Positions 41,108 through 49,830 are shown, counted from the stretch's first letter. The stretch: DNA of 64,000 bases from Actinomadura rudentiformis (GCF_008923185.1 NZ_WBMT01000011.1:1-64000), one strand, 5' to 3'. Numbers and translations: made by a program. The notes: generated by a model from the sequence alone, not told the origin.

Positions 41108-42373
41108 ATGACGCTGGCCAGGGTCTTCGAGCGGCTCGCCGGGGCTGGGGCGCCAGTGGAGTTCACCGCGTACGACGGGTCGCGGGCGGGGGTACCCGGC
41201 GCCGACATCCGGTTCGACGTCCGTTCCCCGTACGCGGTGTCCTACCTGGTGCACTCGCCGGGCGCGCTGGGGCTCGCCCGCGCGTACGTCAGCGGCATGA
41301 TCGACGTCAGCGGCGACATGTACACGGCGCTGTCCACGATGCAGCAGGTGCTCAGCGACGTCACGCCGCGCGACAAGCTCAGGGTCATCGCCGCAGTCGC
41401 GCGCGACCCGCTGCTGCGGGGCGCCGTCACCCGGCGGCTCGACCCGCCGCCGCAGGAGGCACCGTTCAGCCGGGTTCCCGACTGGCTCCGCCACTCCAAG
41501 AAGCGCGACGCCAAGGCGATCTCACACCACTACGACGTCTCCAACACCTTCTACGAGTGGGTGCTGGGCCCCTCCATGGCCTACACCTGCGCCTGCTACC
41601 CCGAGGAGCACTCCACCCTCGAGGAGGCGCAGTTCCACAAGCACGACCTGGTGGCCAAGAAGATCGGCCTCAAGCCGGGCATGCGGCTGCTGGACGTCGG
41701 CTGCGGCTGGGGCGGCATGGTCATGCACGCCGCCAAGGAGTACGGGGTCAAGGCGCTCGGCGTCACGCTCTCCAAGCAGCAGGCCGAGTGGGCGCAGAAG
41801 GCCATCGCCGACCGGGGGCTCTCCGACCTCGCCGAGGTCCGGCACATGGACTACCGCGACGTCGCCGAGACCGACTTCGACGCGGTGAGCTCGATCGGCC
41901 TGACCGAGCACATCGGCAAGGCCAACCTGCCCGCCTACTTCTCGTTCCTCTACGGGAAGCTCAAGCCGGGCGGGCGGATGCTCAACCACACCATCACCCG
42001 GCCTGACAACCGGGCACCCGCGATGAAGCAGGACGGGTTCATCAACCGCTACGTCTTCCCCGACGGCGAACTCGAAGGCCCCGGCTACATCCAGATGCAG
42101 ATGAACGACGCGGGCTTCGAGATCCGTCACCAGGAAAACCTGCGGGAGCACTACGCCCGTACGCTCAAGGGCTGGTGCGACAACCTCGAAGACCACTGGG
42201 ACGAGGCCGTTGCCGAGGTCGGCGAGGGCACCGCCCGGGTGTGGAAGGTCTACATGGCCGGCTGCATCCTCGGCTTCGAGCAGAACTGGATCCAGCTCCA
42301 CCAGACCCTGGGCGTCAAGCTGGACGACAACAACAACGCGCGCATGCCGCTGCGCCCGGACTGGGGCGTCTGA
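41108..42373 (+). CDS. tmsB: Cfa-like SAM methyltransferase, 10-methyl fatty acid synthesis
   Basis: A 421-aa cyclopropane-synthase-family methyltransferase. SAM site LLDVGCGWGGMVMHAAKEYG (about 196-215), LGVTLSKQQAEWA, the family's ISHHYDVSNTFYEWVLG and MAYTCACYP, and a C-terminal IRHQENLREHYARTLKGW. In TmsB the methyl group is added to C10 of an oleoyl chain on a phospholipid, giving 10-methylene-stearate. ATG 41108 has GGGAGG 6-7 nt upstream. A strong terminator follows, closing the tmsAB unit. Confidence 0.87.
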   Translation: MTLARVFERLAGAGAPVEFTAYDGSRAGVPGADIRFDVRSPYAVSYLVHSPGALGLARAYVSGMIDVSGDMYTALSTMQQVLSDVTPRDKLRVIAAVARDPLLRGAVTRRLDPPPQEAPFSRVPDWLRHSKKRDAKAISHHYDVSNTFYEWVLGPSMAYTCACYPEEHSTLEEAQFHKHDLVAKKIGLKPGMRLLDVGCGWGGMVMHAAKEYGVKALGVTLSKQQAEWAQKAIADRGLSDLAEVRHMDYRDVAETDFDAVSSIGLTEHIGKANLPAYFSFLYGKLKPGGRMLNHTITRPDNRAPAMKQDGFINRYVFPDGELEGPGYIQMQMNDAGFEIRHQENLREHYARTLKGWCDNLEDHWDEAVAEVGEGTARVWKVYMAGCILGFEQNWIQLHQTLGVKLDDNNNARMPLRPDWGV

Positions 42374-42418
42374 CACCTCCAGATCAGGCGTCCGGCAGGT
42401 CCGCTGTTTCACCGTTCC

Positions 42419-42448
42419 GAGGCCGTCTCCCGCAGAGGAGACGGCCTC
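42419..42448 (+). terminator. Terminator of tmsAB operon
   Basis: Perfect 12-bp stem GAGGCCGTCTCC / GGAGACGGCCTC with a 6-nt loop, followed by GTTCG. It lies 46 nt after the tmsB stop. Confidence 0.85.
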
Positions 42449-42575
42449 GTTCGCCTACATGCGGGACGTACTGCAGGGTCTCCCGAGACGTTTGCGGGCC
42501 CTTGGCTGATCCGGGACGTTTGGGCGCCCTGGGCCGGGAAGACCCTTCGGAAACGAAGGGATCTAGGGGGACTGG

Positions 42576-43925
42576 ATGACGCAGACAATGGAACGTAAGC
42601 GGCATGCCCGGCAGGAGGTGCCGCAGGCCTCGGCCGGGGACAGCCTCCGGATCGCTGTGCAGGTGCTGGCGCCCACGCTCGTCAGAGGCATTCTCGCCAG
42701 GCGGCCCAGAGTGGTCGCGGCCGCCGAGAGACTCGACGCGGACCGGAAGGCGGGACGCCTGCTCCAGCGGATGCGGGCCAAGTACGGGCCCGGCCCGATC
42801 CGTCTGTGGTCGCCGCTGCGGTCCATCGCGCTCGTCCTGTCCGAGGAGGACGTGCGACGGGTCCTGGAGGGGTCACCCGAGCCGTTCGCCGTGGCCAATC
42901 GCGAGAAGCGAGCGGCGCTCTGGCACTTCCAGCCGCACGGCCTGCTGACCGCGTCCGGCACTGACCGCACCGACCGGCGGCGGTTCAATGAAGCCGTGCT
43001 GAACACCCACCGGCCCGTCCATCAGTACGGGGATCTCATCGCCGGCAAGATCGCGAGCGAGGCGGCCGAGCTGATGGCCGGTACCGACACGCTGACCTGG
43101 GACGATTTCCGGGTCGCATGGTGGCGTGTGATCCGCCGGGTGGTGCTCGGCGACGCCGCGCGTGACGACGACCGCGTGAGCGACCTGCTGACCCGGCTCC
43201 GCATGGAGGCGAACTGGGCCTTCGCACCGCGCCGCCCGCAGATCTACCGGGAGTTCCGGCAGCGCCTCGACGGGTACGTGCGCAATGCGGAGCACGGCAG
43301 CCTCGCCGAACTCGTCGCCACCACGCCCGCCACCGGACGCACCAAGCCGCAGGCACAGATGCCGCAGTGGCTTTTCGCCTTCGAGCCCGCGGGCATGGCC
43401 GCCTACTGTGCCCTGGCGCTCCTGGCCACCCATCCCGAGCAGGCCCGGCGGGCGTACGCCGAGATCGAGGGCCGGGATCTGTCGGAGCCCCAGGACCTGC
43501 CGTTCCTGCGCGCCTGCGTCCAGGAGTCCGTGCGGCTCTGGCCGACGACGCTCGCCATCCTCCGCGACACCACCACCGCGACCGACTGGGATGGCCGGAC
43601 ACTGCCCGCGCATACGGCGCTGCTGATCCCGACGGCCTTCGTCCAGCGGGACGAGCAGACGTTGCACTACGCGGACACCTTCGCGCCCGATGTCTGGCTT
43701 GACGGGACTGCGCAGCGGAACTGGGCTGCGATCCCGTTCAGCGGTGGTCCAGGAGAGTGCCCGGGCCGCAACCTCGTCCTCCTGACGACGTCGCAGTTCC
43801 TCGCCCACCTGCTGGCCGGGCATGCCTACCGGCAGACCGGCGGGCAACGCCTGTCGCCGGACCAGCCCTTGCCGCGCACCCTCAACCCGTTCGGGCTCCG
43901 GCTGGACGTCGAACGCACGCGCTGA
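42576..43925 (+). CDS. Cytochrome P450
   Basis: A 449-aa soluble P450. Heme-Cys motif FSGGPGECPGRNL (Cys about residue 399), K-helix ExxR in QESVRLWPTT, and PERF-like region ADTFAPDVWLDG. The I-helix reads FAFEPAGMAAYCALALLATHP and lacks the usual acid-Thr pair (A-G-x-D/E-T), so oxygen activation may rely on water or a substrate group. ATG 42576 follows AGGGGGAC. No ferredoxin or reductase gene adjoins it. The substrate is unknown. Confidence 0.9.
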   Translation: MTQTMERKRHARQEVPQASAGDSLRIAVQVLAPTLVRGILARRPRVVAAAERLDADRKAGRLLQRMRAKYGPGPIRLWSPLRSIALVLSEEDVRRVLEGSPEPFAVANREKRAALWHFQPHGLLTASGTDRTDRRRFNEAVLNTHRPVHQYGDLIAGKIASEAAELMAGTDTLTWDDFRVAWWRVIRRVVLGDAARDDDRVSDLLTRLRMEANWAFAPRRPQIYREFRQRLDGYVRNAEHGSLAELVATTPATGRTKPQAQMPQWLFAFEPAGMAAYCALALLATHPEQARRAYAEIEGRDLSEPQDLPFLRACVQESVRLWPTTLAILRDTTTATDWDGRTLPAHTALLIPTAFVQRDEQTLHYADTFAPDVWLDGTAQRNWAAIPFSGGPGECPGRNLVLLTTSQFLAHLLAGHAYRQTGGQRLSPDQPLPRTLNPFGLRLDVERTR

Positions 43926-43988
43926 CGCGCGCGCAAGACGCTGTACCGCCGTCCGACCGTACGGCTGAACGTCTGCCGAAGAATGTGA

Positions 43989-45374
43989 CTAGACCGAGTC
44001 CGATTTGACGGTCTTCGCGTCCTCGCCCGGGGTTGGCTCGTGGTCGTGGTCGTGGTCGTGGTCGGGCTCGTCGGTGTCACCGTCGGCGTGAGCGTCAGTG
44101 TCGGTGTGGGCGTCCGTGTCGGCGTGAGCGTGGGCGCGGGTGCGGGCCAGGGCCGCCAGGGCGGTGGTGATCGGGACCGCGGCGATCAGGCCGAGGGTGC
44201 CGGCGACGCTGCGGACGATCTCCTGGGCGATGGCGGGCGCGGTGACCACGTCACCGAGAGGCTGCTGGGCGACGCTGAGCAGGAGGAGCAGCGGCAGGGA
44301 GGCACCCGCGTACGCCAGGATGATGGTGTTGATCACTGAGGCGATGTGGGCGCGGCCGATCCGGGCGGCGGCCCGGTAGAGCTGCGCGAACCGGTAGGCC
44401 GGGTTGGCGTGGGCCAGTTCGTTCACGGTGACGGCCTGCGTCACGGTGACGTCGTCCAGCACGCCGAGCGAACCGATGATGATGCTGGCGAGCAGCAGGC
44501 CCTGGCCGTTGATCTGGTACGCCATGTCCAGGTTGAGGGCGTCCTCGTCGCTCAGCCCGCCCAGGTGCGTCAGGTTGATCGCGGCGGTGGCGAGCAGGCC
44601 GGTCAGGCTGAGGCTGGCGATGGTGCCGATCACCGCGATCGAGGTGGGCATCGAGAAGCCGTGCGTCAGGTAGAGCACCGCCAGCATGATCGCGGCTGCG
44701 CAGACGATGGCGACCAGCAGCGGCGGCCGGCCCTCCATGATCGCCGGAATCAGGAACTGGAGCAGCAGCACGAACGTGATCGCCAGTCCTACCAGGGCGG
44801 TCACCCCGCGCCAGCGGCCGAACGCGATCACCGCGAGCGCGAACGCCGCCCCGATCAGCCACAGCGGGCCCGACCGCTGATGGTCGGACAGCTGGTAGGC
44901 GATGCCGTCGGGGGCGTCGGTCATGTGCACGACCTGGACGTCGTCGCCGACCGAGTAGCGTTGCGAGCCCGGGTCGCTGGGCAACGGCGCGACCACTTCC
45001 TGGCCCGCCTGGTCGCCCGAGGTCAGCTTGACCTTCGCATCGCCGCAACGACGCGGGTCGGGCGGCGCAGCCCGCCGCCCGTCCGTTACGGCGCCGTCCG
45101 CTCCGCCGCCCTCTGTGCCCGCCCCTTCCGTGCCCGGCTCGGGCTGCGGGCACGGCTTGAGAGTGATCGCGACGACCGTCCCGTTGATCTCCTTCAGCGG
45201 CTCGGAGCCTGCGATCTCCGGCTGGTCCGGCCACAGGAACAGCACCGCGGCCAGCGTCGCGACCGCCACCGGCACGATGACGGCCAGCACGGCGACCCGT
45301 ACCGATTTCGGCGACTTCGGCACCGTCCCGTCGTGCGAATGATTCGCGCCCACATCCCAGCCTTTCGCGCTCAC
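43989..45374 (-). CDS. YibE/F-like membrane protein with His/Asp-rich tail
   Basis: A 461-aa protein with one N-terminal membrane helix (VRVAVLAVIVPVAVATLAAV), an extracytoplasmic segment with a low-complexity Glu/Gly/Ala stretch and a Cys pair (KPCPQPE... RRCGD), and then seven or eight membrane helices of the YibE/F family (GRWRGVTALVGLAITFVLLL, THGFSMPTSIAVIG, LASIIIGSLGVLDDVTVTQA). The C-terminal 45 residues are repeats of His, Asp and Thr, ending DHDHDHDHE, which could bind divalent metals. The GTG at 45374 has a poor ribosome-binding site; GTG 45353 with AAAGG is an alternative. Function unknown, possibly transport. Confidence 0.82.
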   Translation of the reverse strand: MSAKGWDVGANHSHDGTVPKSPKSVRVAVLAVIVPVAVATLAAVLFLWPDQPEIAGSEPLKEINGTVVAITLKPCPQPEPGTEGAGTEGGGADGAVTDGRRAAPPDPRRCGDAKVKLTSGDQAGQEVVAPLPSDPGSQRYSVGDDVQVVHMTDAPDGIAYQLSDHQRSGPLWLIGAAFALAVIAFGRWRGVTALVGLAITFVLLLQFLIPAIMEGRPPLLVAIVCAAAIMLAVLYLTHGFSMPTSIAVIGTIASLSLTGLLATAAINLTHLGGLSDEDALNLDMAYQINGQGLLLASIIIGSLGVLDDVTVTQAVTVNELAHANPAYRFAQLYRAAARIGRAHIASVINTIILAYAGASLPLLLLLSVAQQPLGDVVTAPAIAQEIVRSVAGTLGLIAAVPITTALAALARTRAHAHADTDAHTDTDAHADGDTDEPDHDHDHDHEPTPGEDAKTVKSDSV

Positions 45375-45477
45375 ACAGGCTGAACAGTGTGTCGGGCGCC
45401 TCTACCCCCGACAAATCGGCGGACAAAATGATCAGATTGGCCGGGAACCGATCGGGCCGAACGGACACAAGCAGGCC

Positions 45478-46095
45478 ATGACCCTCGAACCCCCAACGGA
45501 CACGGAGTTGTGGGACCGTGCGCGGGACGGCGACGACCACGCCTTCGGCGAGCTCTTCGACCGGCATTCGCGCACCGTCTACAACTACTGCTTCCGGCGA
45601 ACGGCGGACTGGACGGCGGCCGAGGACCTCACCTCCGTCGTCTTCCTGGAGACCTGGCGGCGCCGCGACCAGGTGCGGCTGAGCGCCGACTCCCTCCTGC
45701 CCTGGCTGTACGGCGTCGCCACCAACGTCCTCCACAACCATCGCCGCAGCCTGCGCCGCCACCGCGCCGCGCTGGACCGGGTCCGCGCCATGCCGGCCGC
45801 CCCCAACGACGCGGCGGCCGCCGCCGCGCGGCTGGAGGCCGAACGCGAGATGCGCGTGGTCCTCGACTCGATCAAGAAGCTGTCACGGGGCGACCAGGAG
45901 ATTCTCGCGCTCTGCGTGTGGGAGGGCCTCGGCTACGCCGAGGCCGCGGCGGCGCTCGGCGTGCCGGTCGGCACCGTGCGGTCACGCCTTGCCAGGGCCC
46001 GCAAGCGGCTGCGGCACGACACGGAACCGCATCGGGCGGACGGACATAGGAGAGGCGATCGACCCACCGCGCTCTTCTCGGAGGAAACCTCATGA
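45478..46095 (+). CDS. ECF-type RNA polymerase sigma factor
   Basis: A 205-aa sigma-70 family protein with region 2 (AFGELFDRHSRTVYNYCFRR, AEDLTSVVFLETWRRR, about 22-70) and region 4 (GDQEILALCVWEGLGYAEAA and LGVPVGTVRSRLARARKRLR, about 138-180). No anti-sigma zinc protein is adjacent; the four-base overlap is with a CU044_5270-family membrane protein, which may act as the negative regulator. The ECF therefore likely controls a small envelope-response regulon. Confidence 0.88.
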   Translation: MTLEPPTDTELWDRARDGDDHAFGELFDRHSRTVYNYCFRRTADWTAAEDLTSVVFLETWRRRDQVRLSADSLLPWLYGVATNVLHNHRRSLRRHRAALDRVRAMPAAPNDAAAAAARLEAEREMRVVLDSIKKLSRGDQEILALCVWEGLGYAEAAAALGVPVGTVRSRLARARKRLRHDTEPHRADGHRRGDRPTALFSEETS

Positions 46096-47150
46096 TCGAC
46101 CAGCAGACCCCCGTCCCCCCGGCCCGGCAGGACATGCCCGCCGGACACCAGGACGCGCGCCGCGTTCACCTCATGGCCGAGATGGCGGACATGACCGGCT
46201 CGCGCCGTCGCCTGCCAGGCGGCGGCGGCCGGCGCTGGGCGGTCGGCGGCCTGGCCGCCGCCGGTCTCGCCGGTGCCATGGCCGCCACCCTGATCGCCGT
46301 GCCGGACGCCGGGCAGGAGGGCGGGCGGGACGGCGGCGGATCCACACCGGCGACCGTGCCGGTGAGCGCCGTCGAGGTCCTCGACCGCGCCGCCGCGACC
46401 GCGGGGCAGTCCGCCGAACCACGTCCTGACCAGTACGTTTACACCGAGACTGAGCAGCGCGACCGGCACCCCGTCGCCAACACGATCCAGTCGAGATCGT
46501 GGCGGTCGGTCAGCGGGAAGCGGGTCGGCCTGATCATGGACTCGGCCAACTGGAACGAACGGTTCTGGATGTGCGAGGCGGCCCGGCGGAAGAACAACAC
46601 CGGCAAGGAGCCGAAGAAGCTCCCCGAGGTCGACCCGTCCAAGGTGCCGAGCGACTGCCGCAACACGCCGTTCTACCGCCGTGACCTGCCGCGCGACCCC
46701 AAGGCCATGCGCGCCTGGCTCTACCGGAACAGCCAGGGCGGCAACCCGCCGGACGTGCAGGTCTTCCACACCGTCGAGGAGACCGTTTCCGGTGCCCGGC
46801 TGACCCCTGCGGCACAGGCCGCGATCTTCAAGGCGACCGGAACGCTCCCCGGCGTGACCGTGTCCCGGGTGAGCCCCACGGCCATCGCGGTCGGGCAGAC
46901 CTGGAACGGCATCCGGCTGGAGCTGATCTTCGAGCCCAGGACGTATCGCTTGCTGGGCACGCGCCAGGTCGTCGACCACGACCGTTCGTTCCAGCCGAAG
47001 GGCGGCAAGAAGTACCCGAAGGGTCGCGGTCCTTCGGGGTCCGCCGAGATGGCGGGCATGAAGCCGGGCACCCTGCTGCGTCAGTGGACGATCGTCAAGC
47101 AGACGGTGGTCGACGAGATCCCGGCCTCCTACTTCAAGCCCGTCGGCTGA
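46092..47150 (+). CDS. CU044_5270 family membrane protein
   Basis: A 352-aa single-pass protein with a cytoplasmic N-terminus (about 1-45), one membrane helix (VGGLAAAGLAGAMAATLIAV, about 53-72), and an extracytoplasmic part with VPVSAVEVLDRAAATAG and the family's DQYVYTETEQRD, IRLELIFEPRTYRLLG and VVDEIPAS segments. This family usually follows an ECF sigma gene in Actinobacteria, as here with a four-base overlap, and may be its anti-sigma or sensor partner. Two Cys (MCEAA, DCRNT) may form a disulfide outside. Function is inferred from gene order. Confidence 0.82.
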   Translation: MIDQQTPVPPARQDMPAGHQDARRVHLMAEMADMTGSRRRLPGGGGRRWAVGGLAAAGLAGAMAATLIAVPDAGQEGGRDGGGSTPATVPVSAVEVLDRAAATAGQSAEPRPDQYVYTETEQRDRHPVANTIQSRSWRSVSGKRVGLIMDSANWNERFWMCEAARRKNNTGKEPKKLPEVDPSKVPSDCRNTPFYRRDLPRDPKAMRAWLYRNSQGGNPPDVQVFHTVEETVSGARLTPAAQAAIFKATGTLPGVTVSRVSPTAIAVGQTWNGIRLELIFEPRTYRLLGTRQVVDHDRSFQPKGGKKYPKGRGPSGSAEMAGMKPGTLLRQWTIVKQTVVDEIPASYFKPVG

Positions 47151-47220
47151 CGCACATATGACGGGACAACGATCCCGAGCCGGTTCTGTGTCCCCATCCG
47201 GCCGGATCGCTGCCCCGTCA

Positions 47221-47282
47221 GGCGTATCGCTGCCATGGCGTATCGCCGCCATGTGTATCGCCGCCATGTGTATCGCCGGCAG
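47221..47282 (-). repeat. 15-16-bp tandem repeats next to MFS stop
   Basis: GGCGTATCGCTGCCAT, GGCGTATCGCCGCCAT, GTGTATCGCCGCCAT and GTGTATCGCCGGCAG follow in order. They lie 3 bp beyond the stop of the minus-strand MFS gene, which may itself be a decayed fifth unit (GTCTATGG). The array sits between convergent genes. Confidence 0.7.
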
Positions 47283-47284
47283 GT

Positions 47285-48514
47285 CTATGGGGCGACGGCA
47301 GGTCGGCCGTCTTTCGGCGCGCTCTGACCGTTCCGGCGAGGCGCGGAAATCGCGGCAATGAGCAGGGCGAAGACGCAGGCACCGGCGGCGAGGACTCGAT
47401 AGCCGCCTGCGGACAGGACGATCGTGGACAGCAGGCTCGCGGCGGCGGCGAACATCCAGACGGCCGCGTCCACCGCGCCCTCGACATGCGGCCGGTCGGC
47501 CGCGGGCACGTCACGGGCCAGGCGTGCGCTGCCGCCCACGAAGCAGAGGTTCCAGGCGTACCCCAGCAGGAACAACGCGGGCAGCTGCGCCCCGTTCGGG
47601 CCCAGCGCGGCCAGGGCGCAGGAGGCGGCGAGCGTGAGGAGTCCGGCGAGGATCACCGGAGGCGGGCCGAAGCGGTCGAGCAGCCGTCCCGTGATCGGAG
47701 ACAGAGCGAACATGCCGAGGGTGTGCGTGGAGAGCGCCACCCCCACCGAGGCCAGGCCGTGGCCGTGCAGGTGCATGTGGAGCGGCGCCGCCGTCATGAC
47801 GGCCACCATCACGACCTGCGCGGTCGCCATGACCACCAAGGCCGAACGAGCCGTCGACGTGCGCATCAGCGAGCGCAACGTCATGCTGGACGGCGCGACC
47901 TCGCCCGCAGGCGCTCTGAACGAGGTGACGGCGGCGATCACACAGGTGACGGCGGCCAGGAGGAAGGGCCCGGCGAAAGGCACGAGGCCCAGCCCGTCCG
48001 CCACGTTCCCCGACGGATCCATGAGAAGAGGGCCGCCGACCGCGCCGATGGCCGCCGACCAGACCACGATGCTGATGGCGGTGCCGCGTCGTCCGGGCGG
48101 GTACAGCTCGGCGGCGCCATAGCGGGAGAGCTGCGCGCCCGCGTTGCCGAGGCCGAGCAACAACATCCCGAGGCTCAGTCCGAGCACATCGTCGCTGGCG
48201 ACGGCGACGACCCCGAGGCAGGCGCCCAGCGCCGCCACGACATAGCCGACGATGAGCGCGGTGCGCCGGTTCATCAGTGCGGTCAGGGCGAGCGCGCCGA
48301 CGCCGGTGCCGACGATGCCCGCCGTGTTGGGTACGCCACCCCATCCCGCGCCCAGCCGGTCACCTGCCACGAGGGTGCTCGTCGCGCTGGAGGCCGCCAT
48401 CGCCGCGTTCATCATCGCCGAGCCCGAGCACAGCGCCAGCATCGCCCGGGTGCGCGCGACCGGCGGGGCACCAGGCCCGGTCACCGGTGCGGTGTGCACA
48501 TCCACTTTGGTCAT
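47285..48514 (-). CDS. MFS transporter
   Basis: A 409-aa protein with 12 predicted membrane helices. The MFS motif-A region between helices 2 and 3 is degenerate (LTALMNRRTALIVGY), while the helix 8-9 loop has a clearer copy, ITGRLLDRFGPPPVI. It resembles actinobacterial drug or metabolite exporters; no substrate is indicated. The ATG lies six bases after a TAGCGT -10 box with no ribosome-binding site (leaderless). It diverges from an Lrp-family regulator, its probable controller. Confidence 0.88.
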   Translation of the reverse strand: MTKVDVHTAPVTGPGAPPVARTRAMLALCSGSAMMNAAMAASSATSTLVAGDRLGAGWGGVPNTAGIVGTGVGALALTALMNRRTALIVGYVVAALGACLGVVAVASDDVLGLSLGMLLLGLGNAGAQLSRYGAAELYPPGRRGTAISIVVWSAAIGAVGGPLLMDPSGNVADGLGLVPFAGPFLLAAVTCVIAAVTSFRAPAGEVAPSSMTLRSLMRTSTARSALVVMATAQVVMVAVMTAAPLHMHLHGHGLASVGVALSTHTLGMFALSPITGRLLDRFGPPPVILAGLLTLAASCALAALGPNGAQLPALFLLGYAWNLCFVGGSARLARDVPAADRPHVEGAVDAAVWMFAAAASLLSTIVLSAGGYRVLAAGACVFALLIAAISAPRRNGQSAPKDGRPAVAP

Positions 48515-48520
48515 GCTTTA

Positions 48521-48526
48521 ACGCTA
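48521..48526 (-). promoter_or_regulatory. -10 box for leaderless MFS gene
   Basis: TAGCGT on the minus strand, six bases, then ATG at 48514. The 104-bp region is shared with the divergent Lrp gene. Confidence 0.55.
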
Positions 48527-48618
48527 GAAAAGCCGGATCCGCCGTGGAATGGGCGATGACTGGTCTTCAGAGGCGATCGCCTTTAGTTTGAACGGAGATA
48601 TCGCGGAAGGCTTTCCAC

Positions 48619-49140
48619 ATGGACAGATCGCTTGATCAGATCGACTGGCGGATCATCGCCGAACTCCAGCGGGACGGCCGGCTCTCGTTCAACAAACTCG
48701 CCCAGCGGATCAACCTCTCCGCCCCGGCCGTCGCCGACCGTGTCCGGCGGCTGGAGGAGGCCGGCGTGATCGCGGGCTACCAGGCCCGGATCGACCCCGC
48801 CCGGGTCGGCCTGCCGCTCACCGCGTTCGTCCAGATGCGCTGCGCCCACGGGCGCTGCCTGCTCAAGACCACCGCCGCCGAGGACCTCCCGGAGGTCACC
48901 GAGATCCACAAGCTCAGCGGCAACTGGTGCTCGATGCTCAAGGTCCGCGTCGCCTCGATGCAGCACCTCGAAGGTCTCCTCGAACGGCTCGGCGACCACG
49001 GCGAGATGAACTCCCACGTCGTGCTCTCCACCCCGTACGAGGGCCGGGCCGTCGAGCCGACCGAACCCGGAACCCGCCCGGTCACCGCCTCCACCGGCTG
49101 GACCCGCCCCGCCCCGGACGCAGCCCCACCCGATCTGTAG
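48619..49140 (+). CDS. Lrp/AsnC-family transcriptional regulator
   Basis: A 173-aa regulator with an N-terminal winged helix (IIAELQRDGRLSFNKLAQRI... SAPAVADRVRRLEEAGVIAGY, in parts) and a C-terminal RAM ligand-binding domain (about 70-145). Lrp proteins sense amino acids; the divergent MFS exporter may therefore export an amino acid or related metabolite. The last 25 residues are Pro/Ala-rich and run into a 17-bp tandem repeat carrying the stop. GAAGG lies 8-9 nt before the start. Confidence 0.88.
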   Translation: MDRSLDQIDWRIIAELQRDGRLSFNKLAQRINLSAPAVADRVRRLEEAGVIAGYQARIDPARVGLPLTAFVQMRCAHGRCLLKTTAAEDLPEVTEIHKLSGNWCSMLKVRVASMQHLEGLLERLGDHGEMNSHVVLSTPYEGRAVEPTEPGTRPVTASTGWTRPAPDAAPPDL

Positions 49141-49174
49141 ACCCAGCCGATCTGTAGCCGCACCCGATCTGTAG
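49126..49174 (+). repeat. 17-bp tandem repeats carrying the Lrp stop codon
   Basis: Three copies of the core GATCTGTAG at 49132-49140, 49149-49157 and 49166-49174, within units ACCC(A/-)GCCGATCTGTAG-like. The first TAG is the Lrp stop. The 17-bp period means the other two are out of frame. Confidence 0.8.
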
Positions 49175-49253
49175 CCGTGTTCGAGCCTGGCCCTGGCAGG
49201 GCCAGTCATGACACGGTCTCCCTAGGTCTCGGCGGGCTCGGCACGTTAGAGGC

Positions 49254-49805
49254 ATGACTTCTAACGCGATCAACACTGCGACGACCGAACTCCCGCTGGT
49301 GGCCGGGGAGTGGCCGCTCGACCGGTACCACTCGGCGGTCGGGTTCTCCATCCGGCACCTCGGCATCTCCAAGGTCCGCGGCAGCTTCACCGAGTTCGAG
49401 GCCGGGCTCGTCGTCGGCGAGACCCTGGCGGAGTGCTCCGTCACCGCCACGATCTCGCTCGCCTCGATCGACACGGGCAACGCGGACCGGGACGCCCACG
49501 TCAGCTCCGCCGAAATGCTCGACGTCGAGAGCAGGCCGACGATGGTGTTCCGGTCGACCGAGGTCAGCGGTCAGGGCGAGGACTGGACCATGACCGGCGA
49601 CCTGACCATCGGCGACGTCACCCGGCCCGTGACGCTCGCGGTCGAGTTCGGCGGGGTCGTCGACTCGGTCGTGGACGGCCGCCGGCATGCCGGGTTCGAG
49701 GCCACCGGCGAGATCCGCCGGAGCGAGTTCGGCCTGAAGTTCGCACCCGGCCTGCTGGGCGAGGTCGTCAAGATCTCCCTCGACATGCAGTTCATCGAAC
49801 CCTGA
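49254..49805 (+). CDS. YceI family protein
   Basis: A 183-aa lipocalin-like protein of the YceI family: WPLDRYHSAVGFSIRHLGIS, VRGSFTEFEAG, VTATISLASIDTGNADRDAH, MTGDLTIGDVTRPVTL and EIRRSEFGL cover the whole conserved fold. YceI proteins bind isoprenoid-type lipids. There is no signal peptide, so it is cytosolic here, as in many actinobacteria. Its stop lies in a 15-bp tandem duplication. Confidence 0.92.
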   Translation: MTSNAINTATTELPLVAGEWPLDRYHSAVGFSIRHLGISKVRGSFTEFEAGLVVGETLAECSVTATISLASIDTGNADRDAHVSSAEMLDVESRPTMVFRSTEVSGQGEDWTMTGDLTIGDVTRPVTLAVEFGGVVDSVVDGRRHAGFEATGEIRRSEFGLKFAPGLLGEVVKISLDMQFIEP

Positions 49806-49823
49806 GAAATCGAGCCCTGAGAA
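49794..49823 (+). repeat. 15-bp tandem duplication at yceI-like stop
   Basis: ATCGAACCCTGAGAA (49794-49808, contains the stop) followed by ATCGAGCCCTGAGAA (49809-49823); one mismatch. The period is a multiple of three, so the second TGA is in frame with the first. Confidence 0.8.
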
Positions 49824-49830
49824 GCAGGGA

